From: Chrysomallon squamiferum | Lineage: Eukaryota > Mollusca > Gastropoda > Neomphalida > Peltospiridae | Direction of reading: 5' to 3' | DNA length: 64,000 nucleotides | Assembly: GCA_012295275.1 (NCBI GenBank) | Contig: CM022679.1 | Span: 3,759,412-3,823,411 of the forward strand | Part shown: in pieces, positions 51,720 through 64,000 of the stretch | Layout: each line of letters starts with the position of its first letter | How positions within the stretch are numbered: the stretch's first letter is position 1 | Notes under the pieces: generated by a model | What the model saw: only the letters and a program-made list of their open reading frames with translations | Told to the model about the DNA's origin: nothing | The model's database searches: none | Translations under genes and position numbers: made by a program

Positions 51720-52308
51720 CCATACGTTTTTCACTAATACTAGTGTTTCGCTACTTAAAGTATGTTGACTGTTACATGACATAAACAAAATTAGATAATT
51801 GCTTAGGATCGTTCAAGAAAACTTTGTCCAGTCAAATAGATTATTCATAAAAGGTTTCCATACAGGACTGCATGTCATAGACCTTCCAATAACAAGTACA
51901 TAATTAAGGAAACGCCTTAAGAAAAATATAAGTTCATCAAAATGAGCGTAGAGGTATGTGTGTCATTACTAAAACCATTTGGACCTTGTTCCTCTTTTTA
52001 TGTTGCTAGTATAATATTCCATGATAATAATGATATGTTTAAGTCATTTGTGTCTTGTATGTGTAGTGTGCGTGTGTGTGTTTGTCTGTGTGCGCATGTG
52101 CACATGTAAGATAGATCTATGTCTGTGTGAATGAATGAATGAACGTATGTATGTAGTATGTAACTGTGTATATACGTACGTCTGAACGTATCTTTCAGTT
52201 AGAGCTATCATGAAATGAACTATTCTCAGTTAGTGTAATACCTTTCCCGTTTTCCGGAACGATTAAAACCACTAGAACAGCCAACACAAATATTCGTAGC
52301 GAGCGCAT

Positions 52309-52665
52309 TGTATATCACTGAAGGCTATACGAAATAAATAAATATATAAATAAATAAATAAATAAAATCACGATAGAAAGAAAGAAGAAGAACTGATAAT
52401 GTTTAACGCGGAAATAATAATACAGTAAGAAATTTAATACCTTTAGTATGCTGACATTTAAATGTGTTTGCATACACTAATCACATACCTGAATTTCAGT
52501 AAACAGTTTCTGTCATGAATATATTTAATTTTTATCATGTAACTGTGTTATAAATATGAAAACAGAATGTTGAATTTTTATACATAACAGAAATAAGTTG
52601 AATTGTGTGTCTGTCTGTATGTATGTATGTATGTATGTATGTATGTATGTATGTATGTATGTATG

Positions 52666-52697
<32 letters not shown>

Positions 52698-53575
52698 ACC
52701 AAACCGAATGGGTGTTTATGTGTTGTAGAATTATTAGTAATTAGCTGCTGCGGTTTCAAGATGGTATATGTCTGTATTACACTGTACGTGTTGATGTTTG
52801 ACGTTTCAGTAACAGATTGTTTAACAAATTCAGTTTTAATTATTCCGATGTCTGAAGTGTCTGAAATAAGTTGATGGACATTTCAGATTGTTTCCTTTAT
52901 GCCACTTTGGGTGCAATCTCTAGAGATGTCTGTCTGATTTTATTTTGATATAGTAGATAACTTTCAAATGGATATAATTTTCGACTATGTTAACCTAGGA
53001 ACATGTAATGTGAGATCCATTTTTATACTTATTTATTTTATAATGGATTTAGCAAAGTCTAGAAAACTGATTGAAGAAGGTGGGGTATTTTCGATCGTTT
53101 TCAAGATATACTTCCAGACGTTTTTCCACCATTTGAAATTATCGCTTCTCGATGCCAGTTTTCTTTCGGAATCGTTTAGGATAATTTATGAGGCATTCTT
53201 GAAAATGGTTAAATCAAGTTCCTCTCACATTCTATAACAGGGGTCGGCAACCTTTTTGGAGAGTGGGGGCCAGACAGTTATGAGTATTTTTTACCCTCTT
53301 TCAGGCTCTTGTTTTCTTTCCTGTTATGAATCAAATCATCCGGAGTTAAAAAACGCTACTTTTCCGCCAGGAACAGTGACAGAAATAACAACCACTGGTG
53401 CAAAACATAGACTGTAACGTATACGCAGAAAGAAAAATAGTCAGAATATTTTAATTAATACGTACATTCAATTTCTGAATCTTTCTAATGCATGTGAATC
53501 CGATTTATTTCAAATATAAAATAATGAATGCGTTAGTTATATCATCAAATATTATGGATATATTCACCATCTGCT

Positions 53576-53615
<40 letters not shown>

Positions 53616-56102
53616 TTTTTTTTTTTTTTTTTTTTTTTTTTTTTGGTTTGGTTTGGTTGTTTTTATTTATTTTTGGCTAACTGGAAATATTTTTTAGTTT
53701 TCCTTCTAAATCTAAAGAGCAAAATATACCTTTAAAGCAAAACCAACAACAACAACAATAATAATATACTCCAGTTTGTATGGCAGTTTAGTTTAACCAT
53801 TTCCATAACGAGTATAATCGCTGTTTTTACGTCAAAATAGAAATAAAAATTTAGAAATACATAATTATTTCAATCAGATACCGTTCTCTGGGTTTGCAAG
53901 ACTATCTCAAAGAAAGTTATTTGAAAGATACACTTTGATACTGTATGAGTCTACGTGAAGTCAGGCACTTGTTGCTGAGAGCTAACTTAACCGAATCATT
54001 TACCAAACACGCAAGTACATGCAGCGTGATGCTGAAAGGAGACACGGAGTCACACAGTTTTAATCACTGAGAAATTACTCAAACGTAAGTGGTAGGACCC
54101 TAAGAACGTTTGTTGTTGTTGTTGTTGTTGTTGTGGGGCTTTTAGTTTTATTTTCCAATGACATGGGGTACGCTAAGTCCCAGTATATCAATAATCGAAC
54201 AGGATATCAGGAAATATTTTTTCTCTTTTCAAAATTAATTTTCCTTGCACTCTAAGATACGTCAAATAACAAAATGTTAAAGATAAGAATATAGAGAGTA
54301 GATCTTTGAATGAAAACTATTTTACTAATAATATACTACCTTTTTTGTAGATCACTTTTTTTTTGAACCTTACATCCTTATTTATTTTCAACTGCGTTAT
54401 AAATTTAGAGTAACTGACTGTAAGAATTGGAATTATGACTTGTGCGAAGTAAATGATCATTCAAATGAACCCCCAAAAACCTGAACCTGTGTATGATTTT
54501 AAAAATCAGAGGTTGATCTAAAAGGCTATGAATTGACAAAATAAACGTCAGTTTTAAATGATGCAGTGTGAGCCGAATATGAGATTTTGAAAACAAATAA
54601 TAAAGTCTGGTATCCCAGTTGTGAGAGGAATATTAACAATGAAGCCTGCACATAACAGCCATTTTTTTTATGTTTTGTTTTTTTCTTGTCAAAATCACTA
54701 CCAATATTTAAACATTTACAATTTGGCCGAAATTTAACAAAAAAATTAACAAAATTGACAGACCTACAGTGACAGATAAACAAATAGAAAGACAGGCAGA
54801 TAGAGAGAAAGGTGGAGAATATTAATAAATAAAGATAAATAGTTTTTAAGAGCTATTTAAATCTCATTCGATATCATTACGTGCGGCTGATAGGTAACTC
54901 ATATCGTAAATAATTTATCTCTTATTTCCTTTTTGTTCTATTATATTCCACAACTTTGCCCTCCGTCACACAAATTTTAATTTAATTTACTGATGAATAA
55001 CAATTTTTTATTTTTTAGGTGGCAGAATTCACTGCCAGCCACTTTGTTTTCACGTAACATGGCCGGACAAAGCAGATTTATAACCGTTTAGATATACATT
55101 GAACATCGTTTTGCCAGCAAGTTTAGTTATCTTTAATAAAATGAATTTCAATCCGTTATGTCAAAATGGTCTACATGTTCAAATTATATTTTTTTTTTTT
55201 TTTTTTTTTTTATATTTAAAATGTATATTTGAAGTTGGTGTGTTTATACGCCTTCTAACTAAATATTATACGCCACAGTTAATTTACTGAATGTATAATT
55301 CATCCATCACATTTTGTGTATTGTACTTCATTGCTCTATTTAATGTTGTTGCTTTTTTGTTGTTGTTGTTGTTCTTTTTTAAAGGTCAGAAAAAACTGAC
55401 TACTACAATTTCTGTAGTAATTACTGTTTTTAAAATGAAAAATCTAACAAAAATAAACTTTTCGATTTTCTTCTTTTCTTTTAATTAATCTCACTTTATT
55501 TTTTTTTATTTGTTTTATTTATTTATTTATTTTAAATATTCTATTTTATTTTATTTTTTATTTTTTTATTTTTTTCTGTTTAAGAAAATAGTTTTATGAG
55601 TAAAACTTATAATCACATTTAAAATAATAGAATACTGTCTGTGGTACAAATATATTCAAAAATATTTAGTAACACTTAGAATTATATAAAATATGAAAGG
55701 TTAAATTTCAATTACTTATGACATGATTGAGTAAATATTATTTCGAAATGTAGTACAGGCTGTAATCAAAGTGAATAAATATTGATATATTTTAATATAC
55801 AAACTAACCAACCTGTTATCACAGATCAGTAATGATTTTAAAATAATTTTACTAATATTTCAAATGGATTGGCAAAAGGGGTTTTTTATTATCATTATTG
55901 TAATCTCTATACGGAATGAAAAATATATATTTGTTTGTATATTTTGTGTTAAACAGTATAAAATAACTGATAGTACCATTAACGAAATTCATTTCTTTAT
56001 ATTACACATAAAAGACAGGCACACAAAAACACGTATCAGCGCACAGAAAATTCTCGAAATCTAATTGAATAATTCAGTCAATAGAAGGAAAATACAAATA
56101 TT
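52309..56102. other. Spacer between genes 5 and 6
   Basis: No coding exon recognised. It has TAAA repeats, a (TATG)n tract at about 52616-52695, a hAT transposon end at 53238, a very long poly(T) (about 53577-53645) and a GTT run near 54111. From 54.2 to 56.1 kb I see only AT-rich unique sequence and poly(T). Confidence 0.6.
53238..53345 (+). mobile_element. Fragment of a hAT-type DNA transposon (left end)
   Basis: CAGGGGTCGGCAACCTTTTTGG is the well-known terminal sequence of many animal hAT elements, followed here by the usual GGGGGCCAGACA. No matching right end or transposase frame was found within the next kilobase. Confidence 0.7.
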
Positions 56103-56108
56103 TTTATT
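56103..56108 (-). terminator. Poly(A) signal of gene 6
   Basis: AATAAA on the - strand, about 20 nt beyond the TAA at 56129. It supports the terminal-exon model below. Confidence 0.45.
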
Positions 56109-56128
56109 ATCAAAAAACAAACTTCCAT

Positions 56129-56297
56129 TTAAACAGCAGCTGGAAGTTGGTTAGTCAATTCTTGTGTTCTGCAGTGCGACACCATCACGTTGATTCTATG
56201 AGTACAAGTTGTGTTCGGTCTACACTTTAAATACATGTTGGTGAACAAAGCATTATACAGCAGTTTTAATACTTTCTTGTGCAGTTTTTGTCTTCTT
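56129..56297 (-). other. Candidate terminal exon of gene 6 with basic, Cys-bearing tail
   Basis: After a GTTACAG acceptor and in phase 2 (matching the end of exon 9 at 56588), it reads RRQKLHKKVLKLLYNALF.. and continues with cysteines (KCRPNTTC..SHC) to TAA, with AATAAA close behind. It is not a recognisable CBM14. Phase and poly(A) placement support it; homology does not. Confidence 0.4.
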
Positions 56298-57465
56298 CTG
56301 TAACTTACTATCATTTGTTTACAGTATTTATGATATCCTCTTTCTTATCTCTATAAATAATAATAAAGACGTTTGTAATAAATCGCAAAGAAAATTGTGA
56401 ATATTTCGGCTTATTCACGGACGAAATAAATAATTTCATAACAAATATTCATAACAAATCATCTACCGGAATTCATAGTCATGTGTACAAAAAAACTATG
56501 ACAACAGGATTATATTCAGATTATGTTCCAGATTACTAAAATATTTGATTGTAATTCTGAATCTTAAAGAAATAAAGATATACGAACATAAGAATTTCTA
56601 AACATGGAGATCCTCCTTCCATCTGATCTTTGATGGCCTTTAACAGAGGCCATTTGCCTTTACCACAGAACTTTCCGTTAAAGTCATCAAGATCTAGAGC
56701 CCAGATCATAACTCCTCCAAAACCATACTGTTTTGTATAGCATACCTGTAACGCGTTAGGAAGAATAAATGTATATAGATGTAGATGTACACTCATATAC
56801 GTATCTGTGTGCATGTGTGTATGTTCACACGTCGAATGTGAGCAATAATTAAAGGAATAATCAAGTAAAATTAATATTACAGATAGAGAGATAGAAAGAT
56901 AGACAGATAGACATACAGTCAGACAGACAGATACAGATATATAGATACAAATAAAAAGATGATGACTAGATAAATTTCTCTATTTTCGGGCACTGATAAA
57001 ATATAGCTGCATAGAAGAGAATTATATTTTTCTTCGTTAAATTACTTGTTATTTAGACAAACATACACATAGAAGACACACACACAAATTGTTCATTTAC
57101 ATTTTTTATGTTTAACTGCTGGTTTAAATGTTAAAAAAAATAAAAATAAAAATATTCTGAAATATTTTCAGTAAAAAATAACAAATTAATTTTTTTAAAG
57201 AAATATTTTATTCTGATGTACAGGATAAACAGATCAGTACCCGAGAATTACCACTGTTGAGAGTTCAGATATAAAACAGTTATTTTCATTTATTTTTATA
57301 TTATTTAGGATTTGAACATAAAAGAAATAACTGGTTACTGTCTTACGATATCAGCTTTACCATGCTCCGCACGAATGCTCCTTTGCAACTCGGCATAGCC
57401 ACGCGACATATCGGCATTCTTACCTTCGCATGATGAAGCTGACAAATGAAGACTGCAGTTGTTAT

Positions 57466-57508
<43 letters not shown>

Positions 57509-58112
57509 TTATTTACAGAAAATATTTTGTTTTCATAGTGGCGTAATTTGTTTTGTCCATTTTGAAGACTTCGCAAAAAATAAAAAATAAAAAATAAAAA
57601 ATAAAATTATTTAGAATTTTATCACAAGCAGTTTATTGTTGTCAAAATAATAAAAAGAAAAGAACAAATAAGAGAACAAAGGTAAAGATAATACGAAATA
57701 AAAATTATATACCCTTTAAATATCCATTCATATTCAACCAGACTAAAATGGCATAGTTTAGACTGTTTTCGAAGTCTTGATAAAAATGTTATGAATTTTA
57801 AAATATAAATTTTGAATAATCCGATGGAAAAGCGTACCTTAGTTCTAATAGTTTTATCATTTTCATATGCTGTCCATTGATTTCCTTGAACCATGTAGAA
57901 AACCTTTCCATCTTTCAGGTATATCTCCTTGGTGGATTTATTCTTCATGTTGCATATCTAATTAATTTAATATTTAAAAAAGGAAAAAAGTCAAAAAAGA
58001 AGTATTAGTAAAATAAATTAGAACAGTAATAATAAAAACGTATCTCTCGCTGAAAGTAAAAGAAGTAAAATAAAAGAACAGAAAAACCAAAAAATTATTC
58101 CGGGTATTGAAC

Positions 58113-58113
58113 A

Positions 58114-58150
<37 letters not shown>
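58113..58150. repeat. Poly(T) tract in intron 7 of gene 6
   Basis: An uninterrupted T run of about 38 nt on the genomic + strand. Confidence 0.9.
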
Positions 58151-58375
58151 CAAATTATAACTCGTGAAAAAAACAACAACACACAGCTAAAAAACAAATA
58201 AAAAATTAAAAAATCACAATTTCGTATTACACATAATGAAAAAGTAATAAGTGAATGAATTTAGATTTAAATAAATAAGTATGATCTTTCTGCATATACA
58301 CACACACCTACAGACAAATCTGTATGTCTTAAAAGTTTGTTTTTTTTAAAACTAAAAAAATATATAAATAAAATT

Positions 58376-58406
<31 letters not shown>

Positions 58407-60025
58407 AAAAAAAAAAATTATATATATATTATAATCATAACGTCGATAAAAAGAAAACATGAATCAATGAATGAATACCAAAATATCTCACCATCCTCAC
58501 ACAACATCCAACCCACCTCGTAATGTGCCAGAAATCCATCAGTTTGAGTGTACAAACCACGTCTTCCTGGAATAGCAGGCGCTTTTAGACCAGTTTCGTT
58601 TGATGTGAGAGTAAACGATCGACCGTAGAATGCTAGACCCAGATTTAACTTTTGTTTAGGACATGGAACAGACACCCAAGATTGCATTACAAAATGCTGA
58701 TAAAATAATTCAAGAGGAACAAGAAGAATTCAAAAACAAAATTAATTACACCGGCTTCGTCCCCACCCCACCCAATCCCTACAAAAAAAAAAAAAAAAAA
58801 AACTATCGCTCATTTATTATATTTTAGACATTTTTGTATAAATGTGGAACCAGAGACTAAAATTAATCAACAGATTTGTTTATAAACACTTTATTTTTCT
58901 AACAAATGATTTAAAAAATAATATAAAATGATTATCATTTTGCAGTCACTCGTTATAACAAATAGATAAGTATTGACTCACAGCAGAGTTTTTGTCAGAA
59001 TGGTACTCACGTGTCCAGTAATGTCATCCCACTTTCCGCGGAAGTCATAGGTGTAAACATTTATGAAATCAGCGTTTCTAAAAAGTATGACCTTTTGTTT
59101 TGTTTTTTTCAAATAATAGCTTCAGATAACAAAGGTATATTTTTGGATCAAATTATTGAAAGAAGCATGTATCATCATAATTATTAAATATATGTCAGTC
59201 TAAAAGTTTATGTTTTATTTCTTAATCAGCTCGTTTTGACGCATTTTAAGATTTCTCCCGAAGTTTTAATGGAATTATTTTTCGTTAGTGTAGTCGGAGA
59301 ATGGTTTATCACAGACTGAGATACGTTGTGTTGTGTGCATACAAATGACAGCTTACTTTAATGAAACAGAATTCTATCTCGAATTAGTCATATATTAAAT
59401 TCCTTACGCCAGGCACGTGATAACCATTAATCTCAAAGTTTATTTAGACAAAGATGAATTTATATTCTTTTTTTTTTTTTAGTTTTTTTTTTTTTTTTAA
59501 TTTTTTTTTTTTTTCATTCAGTGACGGATAATAATTTACTTGTCATGTTAAAAATTAAGTTAGTTACAATCCATTTTGTTTCTTTCGGTATACAACCTGC
59601 ATATGATGCCGACAACTTTACGCAGAACCCGAGTTTCAACTTCAACGTTTGTAGATACGACCAACAATAGTCTGCGTTTTTCCTTTCTTCGAATTTCTCC
59701 GTCAAATGCCGTTTTCAGTTGCTGCAGAAAGAAGATATATTTCAAATGCTCTTTATGGAATAATAATAACTTTATAGAAGAAATATCTTACAAGACATTC
59801 GGTCATTTGTTTAGTTCGTGCTCATGTGAAATAATAAACATTACTCAGTAAGATGAGATGTTGTTCTAACATTCGACACTGAGAAAGTAAAATGTATGAC
59901 GAGTTGAGCAGTGATAGAAATGGGTTTAGGAACTTGGGGTACGCTTAAATCCGTGGTGCTGAGGTAAGGAGAACGGTATAAGCCCAGCAAGAATGTTTCT
60001 TTCTTTCTTCTTTTTTCTGTTTTTT

Positions 60026-60028
<3 letters not shown>

Positions 60029-60075
<47 letters not shown>
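60029..60075. repeat. (GT)n microsatellite in intron 4 of gene 6
   Basis: About 23 GT units. His-Thr frames on the - strand are artefacts. Confidence 0.95.
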
Positions 60076-60076
<1 letters not shown>

Positions 60077-60889
60077 CTTTGTTTTTGTTGGTTTTTTTTT
60101 TTTTTTGACAATTAAAATGCAGTTTATTACTGATAATAGAAAAACTATTGAATTAGGATAGGAAATAGATAATTCAGTATTATATTCAGGCCTGTGTCAT
60201 ATTCAAGACGATCGCGTAAATGAGTCTAAATACTTTAGAAAAAAAGTGAATCGAATGTATAATGGACAAAAGTGTCTTACAGCAACCTCATACAAAGACC
60301 ACCTGATTATCTGGCTATTTTACCACATTGCAGGTTATCGAATAAACCTATTAATTCAGTTAAAAAATAATAATACTAATAATAAACAAAAACGATTTTG
60401 GTTTTGATTTTTTTTAAGGTTACTTAATATGTATGTTGTAATATAAGTGAGGTTCAAATATAATTACAGAAAATAATTTTTAATTGCAAAAAAAACTTGA
60501 CAAAGAACTAATATAGAAATTAGATATAAACTGGAAACTTAAACGTATTCCAGTTTCGTCGGCCCCCGTATTCGGGTTAGGCTTTCGTATGCTGGTATCA
60601 GGCTTCATTTAAAACCCCGGTAAAGAATACAACCATACAATGTACAGTGCATATTTTTGGAAATTAAAGACACCTGAAACAATCTGTCTGTTTGCCTTTA
60701 AATTTGAACTTGATTGTTTTAGAAAATGACTTTTTACCTTCATGGGTAAAGACTTACGTTACTTTCTGATTAAAATATTGTTTCAGTACAAAATTAAAAT
60801 GTGTTTAGATTATCATTAATCATTTGTCTTGCATGCAAATACCATTATTTCGTCTGAATACTGCTTTAGAAAGTGTTTGGGAAGCATTT

Positions 60890-61000
60890 AGTACCGTATA
60901 AATCTCATAATAGACGTTTTAATCCTGCATCAAAATTCGCGGTTTTTCGCTATTCGCGGGGGGTGCATTCCCGTTTCGTCATCCTTTATGTCCCCAGAAT
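60890..61000. mobile_element. Possible pogo/Tigger-type fragment in intron 4 of gene 6
   Basis: It contains AATTCGCGGTTTTTCGCTATTCGCGGGGGGTGC, a motif resembling ends of Tigger-like DNA elements, in otherwise AT-rich sequence. No second end was identified. Confidence 0.3.
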
Positions 61001-61104
61001 AACCAAGGAAATTAAAGACACCAACAACGTGTGAACTTGATTTATGACTTTACCTTCACAAGACGAGCGAATGTAATCTTGTCTTGTGCAAATCCAGTTT
61101 CGTT

Positions 61105-61134
61105 TGAATACTGCCAGTGCAAATCGATCCCGTC
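61105..61134 (-). other. Mutated GH18 catalytic motif of gene 6
   Basis: It reads DGIDLHWQYS. His at the third Asp position is shared with all other copies; the general acid is Gln. Confidence 0.9.
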
Positions 61135-61487
61135 GAAATTGTGTTTTCTTAAGAAAGTCACTGTTTCTTTACAAAAAGAACTGCGAGTGAAAATAGATGC
61201 AAACATGTTACCGCGATAGATTGTGTACTTGGTAAATCCATCAACAGCGAGAAGTGTTTGTACGTTGGAATAAAGCTGGAGAACTTTTTGAAATCGTTCG
61301 TACCTTCAAGTGAAAGAACAGTTAGTGATTTTAATTAAAATGTTCAGTGCACTATCTATTTCTACACTGGATACTGTGCAGCTTTTGTCTTATAAACATA
61401 TCAACATTTTCTCATTTTTGGATTTTTATAATTTTTTTTTTTTTTTTTTTTTTTTTGTATCAAAATGTTCATCCTGTGATAATTTTA

Positions 61488-61523
<36 letters not shown>

Positions 61524-62031
61524 CACTTATATAACTCATTTGCAAAAAAAAAAGAATAATCCTGTCTGTTATGATTGGAAAAAAAAAATGAAAAACGTAT
61601 TAAAACTTTATTCACAATTTTTTTTTTTTTTTTTTCGTTTTCCTGCTACATATTTGTAATTTTAATATTATTTAAATTTTGGTTGATGGCGTATAAATTC
61701 AGATCATTCGAATCTCATCTAAGAATAATATTTCACTATTAGATGTCAACAGAATTACACAAATAATACTTTTATAAATTCAGAAATTAACTAAAATCTA
61801 CCAAATTAAACAGCATATATATTATGTAATTATGATAACCTACATTCCTCTGAACTCTCCAACGGATTCATCATTCCATTCGAAAGCTCTCAATTCAACT
61901 GTAAAAAGGAAATTAATTAGGTTTATTAATGACATCGTAGTTATTAATTTCTTTATATGCATTTAGCTATGCGGTGTGTCTGTGTCTAAACATATATGTT
62001 GATATATACACCGTAAAATATTTTATTACAA

Positions 62032-62073
<42 letters not shown>

Positions 62074-62899
62074 AGCAAAATACTTTATCCATGCAAGTTG
62101 TATGATATCTAAGAATAATTTTTATTATGTGCCTCAGTTCTAATTTGTAGAGATTCAGTTTAGAATAGTTTGAAAAGTTTGTTTTTTATCTATATCTAAC
62201 TTTTATTTCTAGTGTCGAAATTCAGCTCTGCAAACGCATAAATGATATGGGTACACAAAGAAGGATCTATGTTTTCTGGTAAGAACCTTGCTTTTCCCTG
62301 TCTGTACTGAGCCCAGTTTGTGTAATAGCAAACAACCCGATAATCATCTAAACAAAAAAGAGGAAACAAATGCCAAAACAAAGCAAAAATAGAAAATAAA
62401 CGCTAAATACGTTGTAATTACTTAATGCCTTTTGTTAATATAACTTTTTAGAATTTTATCAAGCGAAGAAAATCTGATAGACGTAAAAACAAATTTAAAA
62501 ATAAAAATTTTAATCCTATTTCCTCTAATATTTGAAAATAAAGCAGAAAACGATGTTTAATAAACATTTATTTTAGCATAGATGATACTTATTTTGTAAG
62601 TAAACATACAGAACATTAGGAACCTCCTGCCTGAATTTGTTTTCTGTTATCAAACATTTTAGTAATAGAAAAAATATTTAAAAAACACGTTAAATACAGA
62701 ATATCGCCGTAAACAATTATTTTGGATTCTGCTGCATAAAAGTATAATTAAGGGATACTTTCAAAATAGAACGAATGATATATTTGTATTTATGTATGAA
62801 TTAGTGCGTGCCGCAGATATATAATTTCATACTTTTACCTTCAGCTGATACGTTTATGAAAACAAGAAAAACAAACACAGATATTGGCAGCAAACTAAT

Positions 62900-63284
62900 T
62901 TTAAACCACTAAAAGCCAAAAAAAAAAAAAAAAAAAATTAAAGTTAAAAAAATAAAATCAATTCAATTAATTAAATAGTAAACTAGTTTTCTATTTAATT
63001 AAATATAATAAAATATCGAATTAATTAATTAATAGTTTTTAAGGTTTAATGTAAATATAATAAAATATCGAAAACAATTTTGCCAAATAACTTTTGTCAT
63101 TTCCCATTATTATATTCTTTCATGAATAGATTTAAATAATGAAATGTATTTGTATTACAAACAAGAAACGACACTAATGAATCTTCATATTCAATGGACT
63201 TATCTATTACATTGTTAATTTTTTATACAACAAAGGAAAAGAATATTACTTAAAGTTATTTGTTAATACATTTTTGTAATGTAG
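62900..63284. other. AT-rich upstream region of gene 6
   Basis: Upstream of exon 1 of gene 6 I see poly(A), ATTAATT repeats and no clear promoter element or exon. Confidence 0.5.
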
Positions 63285-63394
63285 ATCATCACAGAGTATT
63301 CATGTCTAAACTTTGTCCTTCGCTAGAGTTATCTGATGGAAGGACATGCAAAAATGGTTATTTTCCAGAGTACACAGAAATAACTGTAACCAAG
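63285..63394 (+). other. Candidate single coding exon of an unknown + strand gene
   Basis: 110 nt between a GTAATGTAG acceptor and a CCAAG/GTATTA donor. It reads (D)HHRVFMSKLCPSLELSDGRT then CKNGYFPEYTE. It is not GH18-like in the part I can align, apart from a weak resemblance of its first residues to DYRVV. It could be part of another gene extending past the window, or a chance frame. Confidence 0.25.
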
Positions 63395-63610
63395 GTATTA
63401 GATTTTAAAATGTCATTAAATTTTTACGGAATTCACAATAAAATTCCTAATGACACATGAAAATGATACTAATTATTTCCTAGTTCCATGTTACATGTAA
63501 TAACAACAGAAAATATCCACCAATACCAATTTTTTAATTATTTGCTTTTCTCCTGTTAACTTACGTAACCTTTATTTCCAACATTGAGTTTCCAGTCTGT
63601 CAACGCACAG

Positions 63611-63708
63611 TGAACACAAAAAAAGATTCAGCGTTTTCTTCCATGAACTTTCCTTTTCCACGTTTTAACTTCGCCCATTTTCGTGGTAGCAAACAGTCAG
63701 GTAATCAC
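63611..63708 (-). pseudogene. Relic GH18 exon 2 of a further copy
   Basis: After a TTTAG acceptor the - strand reads DYLTVCYH, then with one frame change ENWAKLKRGKGKFMEENAES. This aligns to exon 2 of the family ([29 protein letters not shown]). The frameshift and missing C-terminal half mark it as decayed. Its other exons would lie further left or be lost. Confidence 0.7.
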
Positions 63709-64000
63709 CTAAAGAACATAAACACAAACACACACATCAGTATAAAATTATACACACACATATATACATCCTTTCATTCGTTTTTCTCTGTTTCTTCTAG
63801 TTTCTGTCTATTGTTTCAGCTGACTGATATACTTAGACACATTTTAATAGCTTTCAAATAACAGTCCCTTGGTCATAGTAACATAGTTACTGGGGTTTCT
63901 AAAATTAATTAGTGTAAGGATATAAAAAAAATAATAATAAATATTTTTTTTTTAAATATTTGTCATTCGATATTATTTATTAAATTCAAACATACTATTA

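Larger units (their letters stand above)
56129..62899 (-). pseudogene. Gene 6: chitinase-like copy (GH18) lacking an ATG in exon 1
   Basis: Exons on the - strand: 62899-62839 (signal-like), 62347-62201, 61898-61844, 61303-61054, 59721-59597, 59077-59011, 58696-58517, 57957-57838, 56745-56588, and a candidate last exon 56297-56129. The sum is 1332 nt with an open frame. Exon 1 encodes a good signal sequence (SLLPISVFVFLVFINVSA), but the codon aligned to the ATG of genes 4 and 5 is ATT, with an in-frame TAG just upstream and no ATG. The GGW motif is VDGF and the catalytic motif DGIDLHWQYS (61134-61105). Exon 6 ends at an internal GTGAGT donor that keeps the frame. Either dead at initiation, or using an ATG in an unseen upstream exon spliced at CTTTTAG. 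Confidence 0.72.

Noticed and set aside
52968-53237. LINE endonuclease fragment (LGTCNVRSI resembles the GTWNVRSL motif)
   Set aside because: Only a short match, with no further endonuclease or reverse-transcriptase motifs.
55010-55095. + strand exon after a TTTTTTAG at about 55.0 kb
   Set aside because: About 20 codons before a stop, no partner exon, no family resemblance.

Overview
The window is AT-rich animal nuclear DNA. It has spliceosomal GT-AG introns, very abundant microsatellites (TA, GT, CATA, ATT, poly-T) and fragments of animal DNA transposons. The host looks like a lophotrochozoan mollusc, and the microsatellite style suggests a coleoid cephalopod. The species is an inference; nothing here proves it.

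The coding content is essentially one gene family: a cluster of secreted chitinase-like proteins (glycoside hydrolase family 18, GH18). There are three copies on the + strand (about 0.2-7.1 kb, 9.7-18.3 kb, 21.4-27.2 kb) and three on the - strand (about 38.9-33.5 kb, 52.3-46.9 kb, 62.9-56.1 kb), so the two arms converge on a centre near 27-33 kb. The exon layout is shared and the lengths and phases match closely: a 67-nt signal-peptide exon, 147/150, 55, 250/253, 125, about 103-112, 180, 120, 155/158, a short linker exon, then in several copies a chitin-binding (CBM14/peritrophin-A) exon. I rebuilt these gene models by hand from splice sites and phase.

All six copies have lost the GH18 catalytic acid. 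The normal motif DGxDxDWEYP reads [10 protein letters not shown] (genes 1, 3, 4), [10 protein letters not shown] (gene 2), NGLVLHWNYP (gene 5) and DGIDLHWQYS (gene 6). The cluster therefore encodes chitin-binding pseudo-enzymes or their remains. Gene 1 is intact (481 aa with CBM14) and gene 4 keeps an open frame (no CBM14 found). Gene 2 has a 1-nt insertion, gene 3 has a collapsed 3' end, gene 5 has a 2-nt insertion, and gene 6 lacks an ATG in exon 1. Relic exons of further copies lie at 30.3, 42.6 and 63.6 kb.

The intergenic parts hold microsatellites, a 1.75-kb minisatellite (44.5-46.3 kb), a mariner remnant (42.2 kb), a short TIR element (32.0-32.4 kb) and a hAT end (53.2 kb). The most unusual features are a tandem repeat in intron 5 whose unit carries the splice acceptor of the next exon, and patchwork near-identity of single exons between the two opposed arms. 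No tRNA, rRNA, CRISPR or intact transposase gene was seen.
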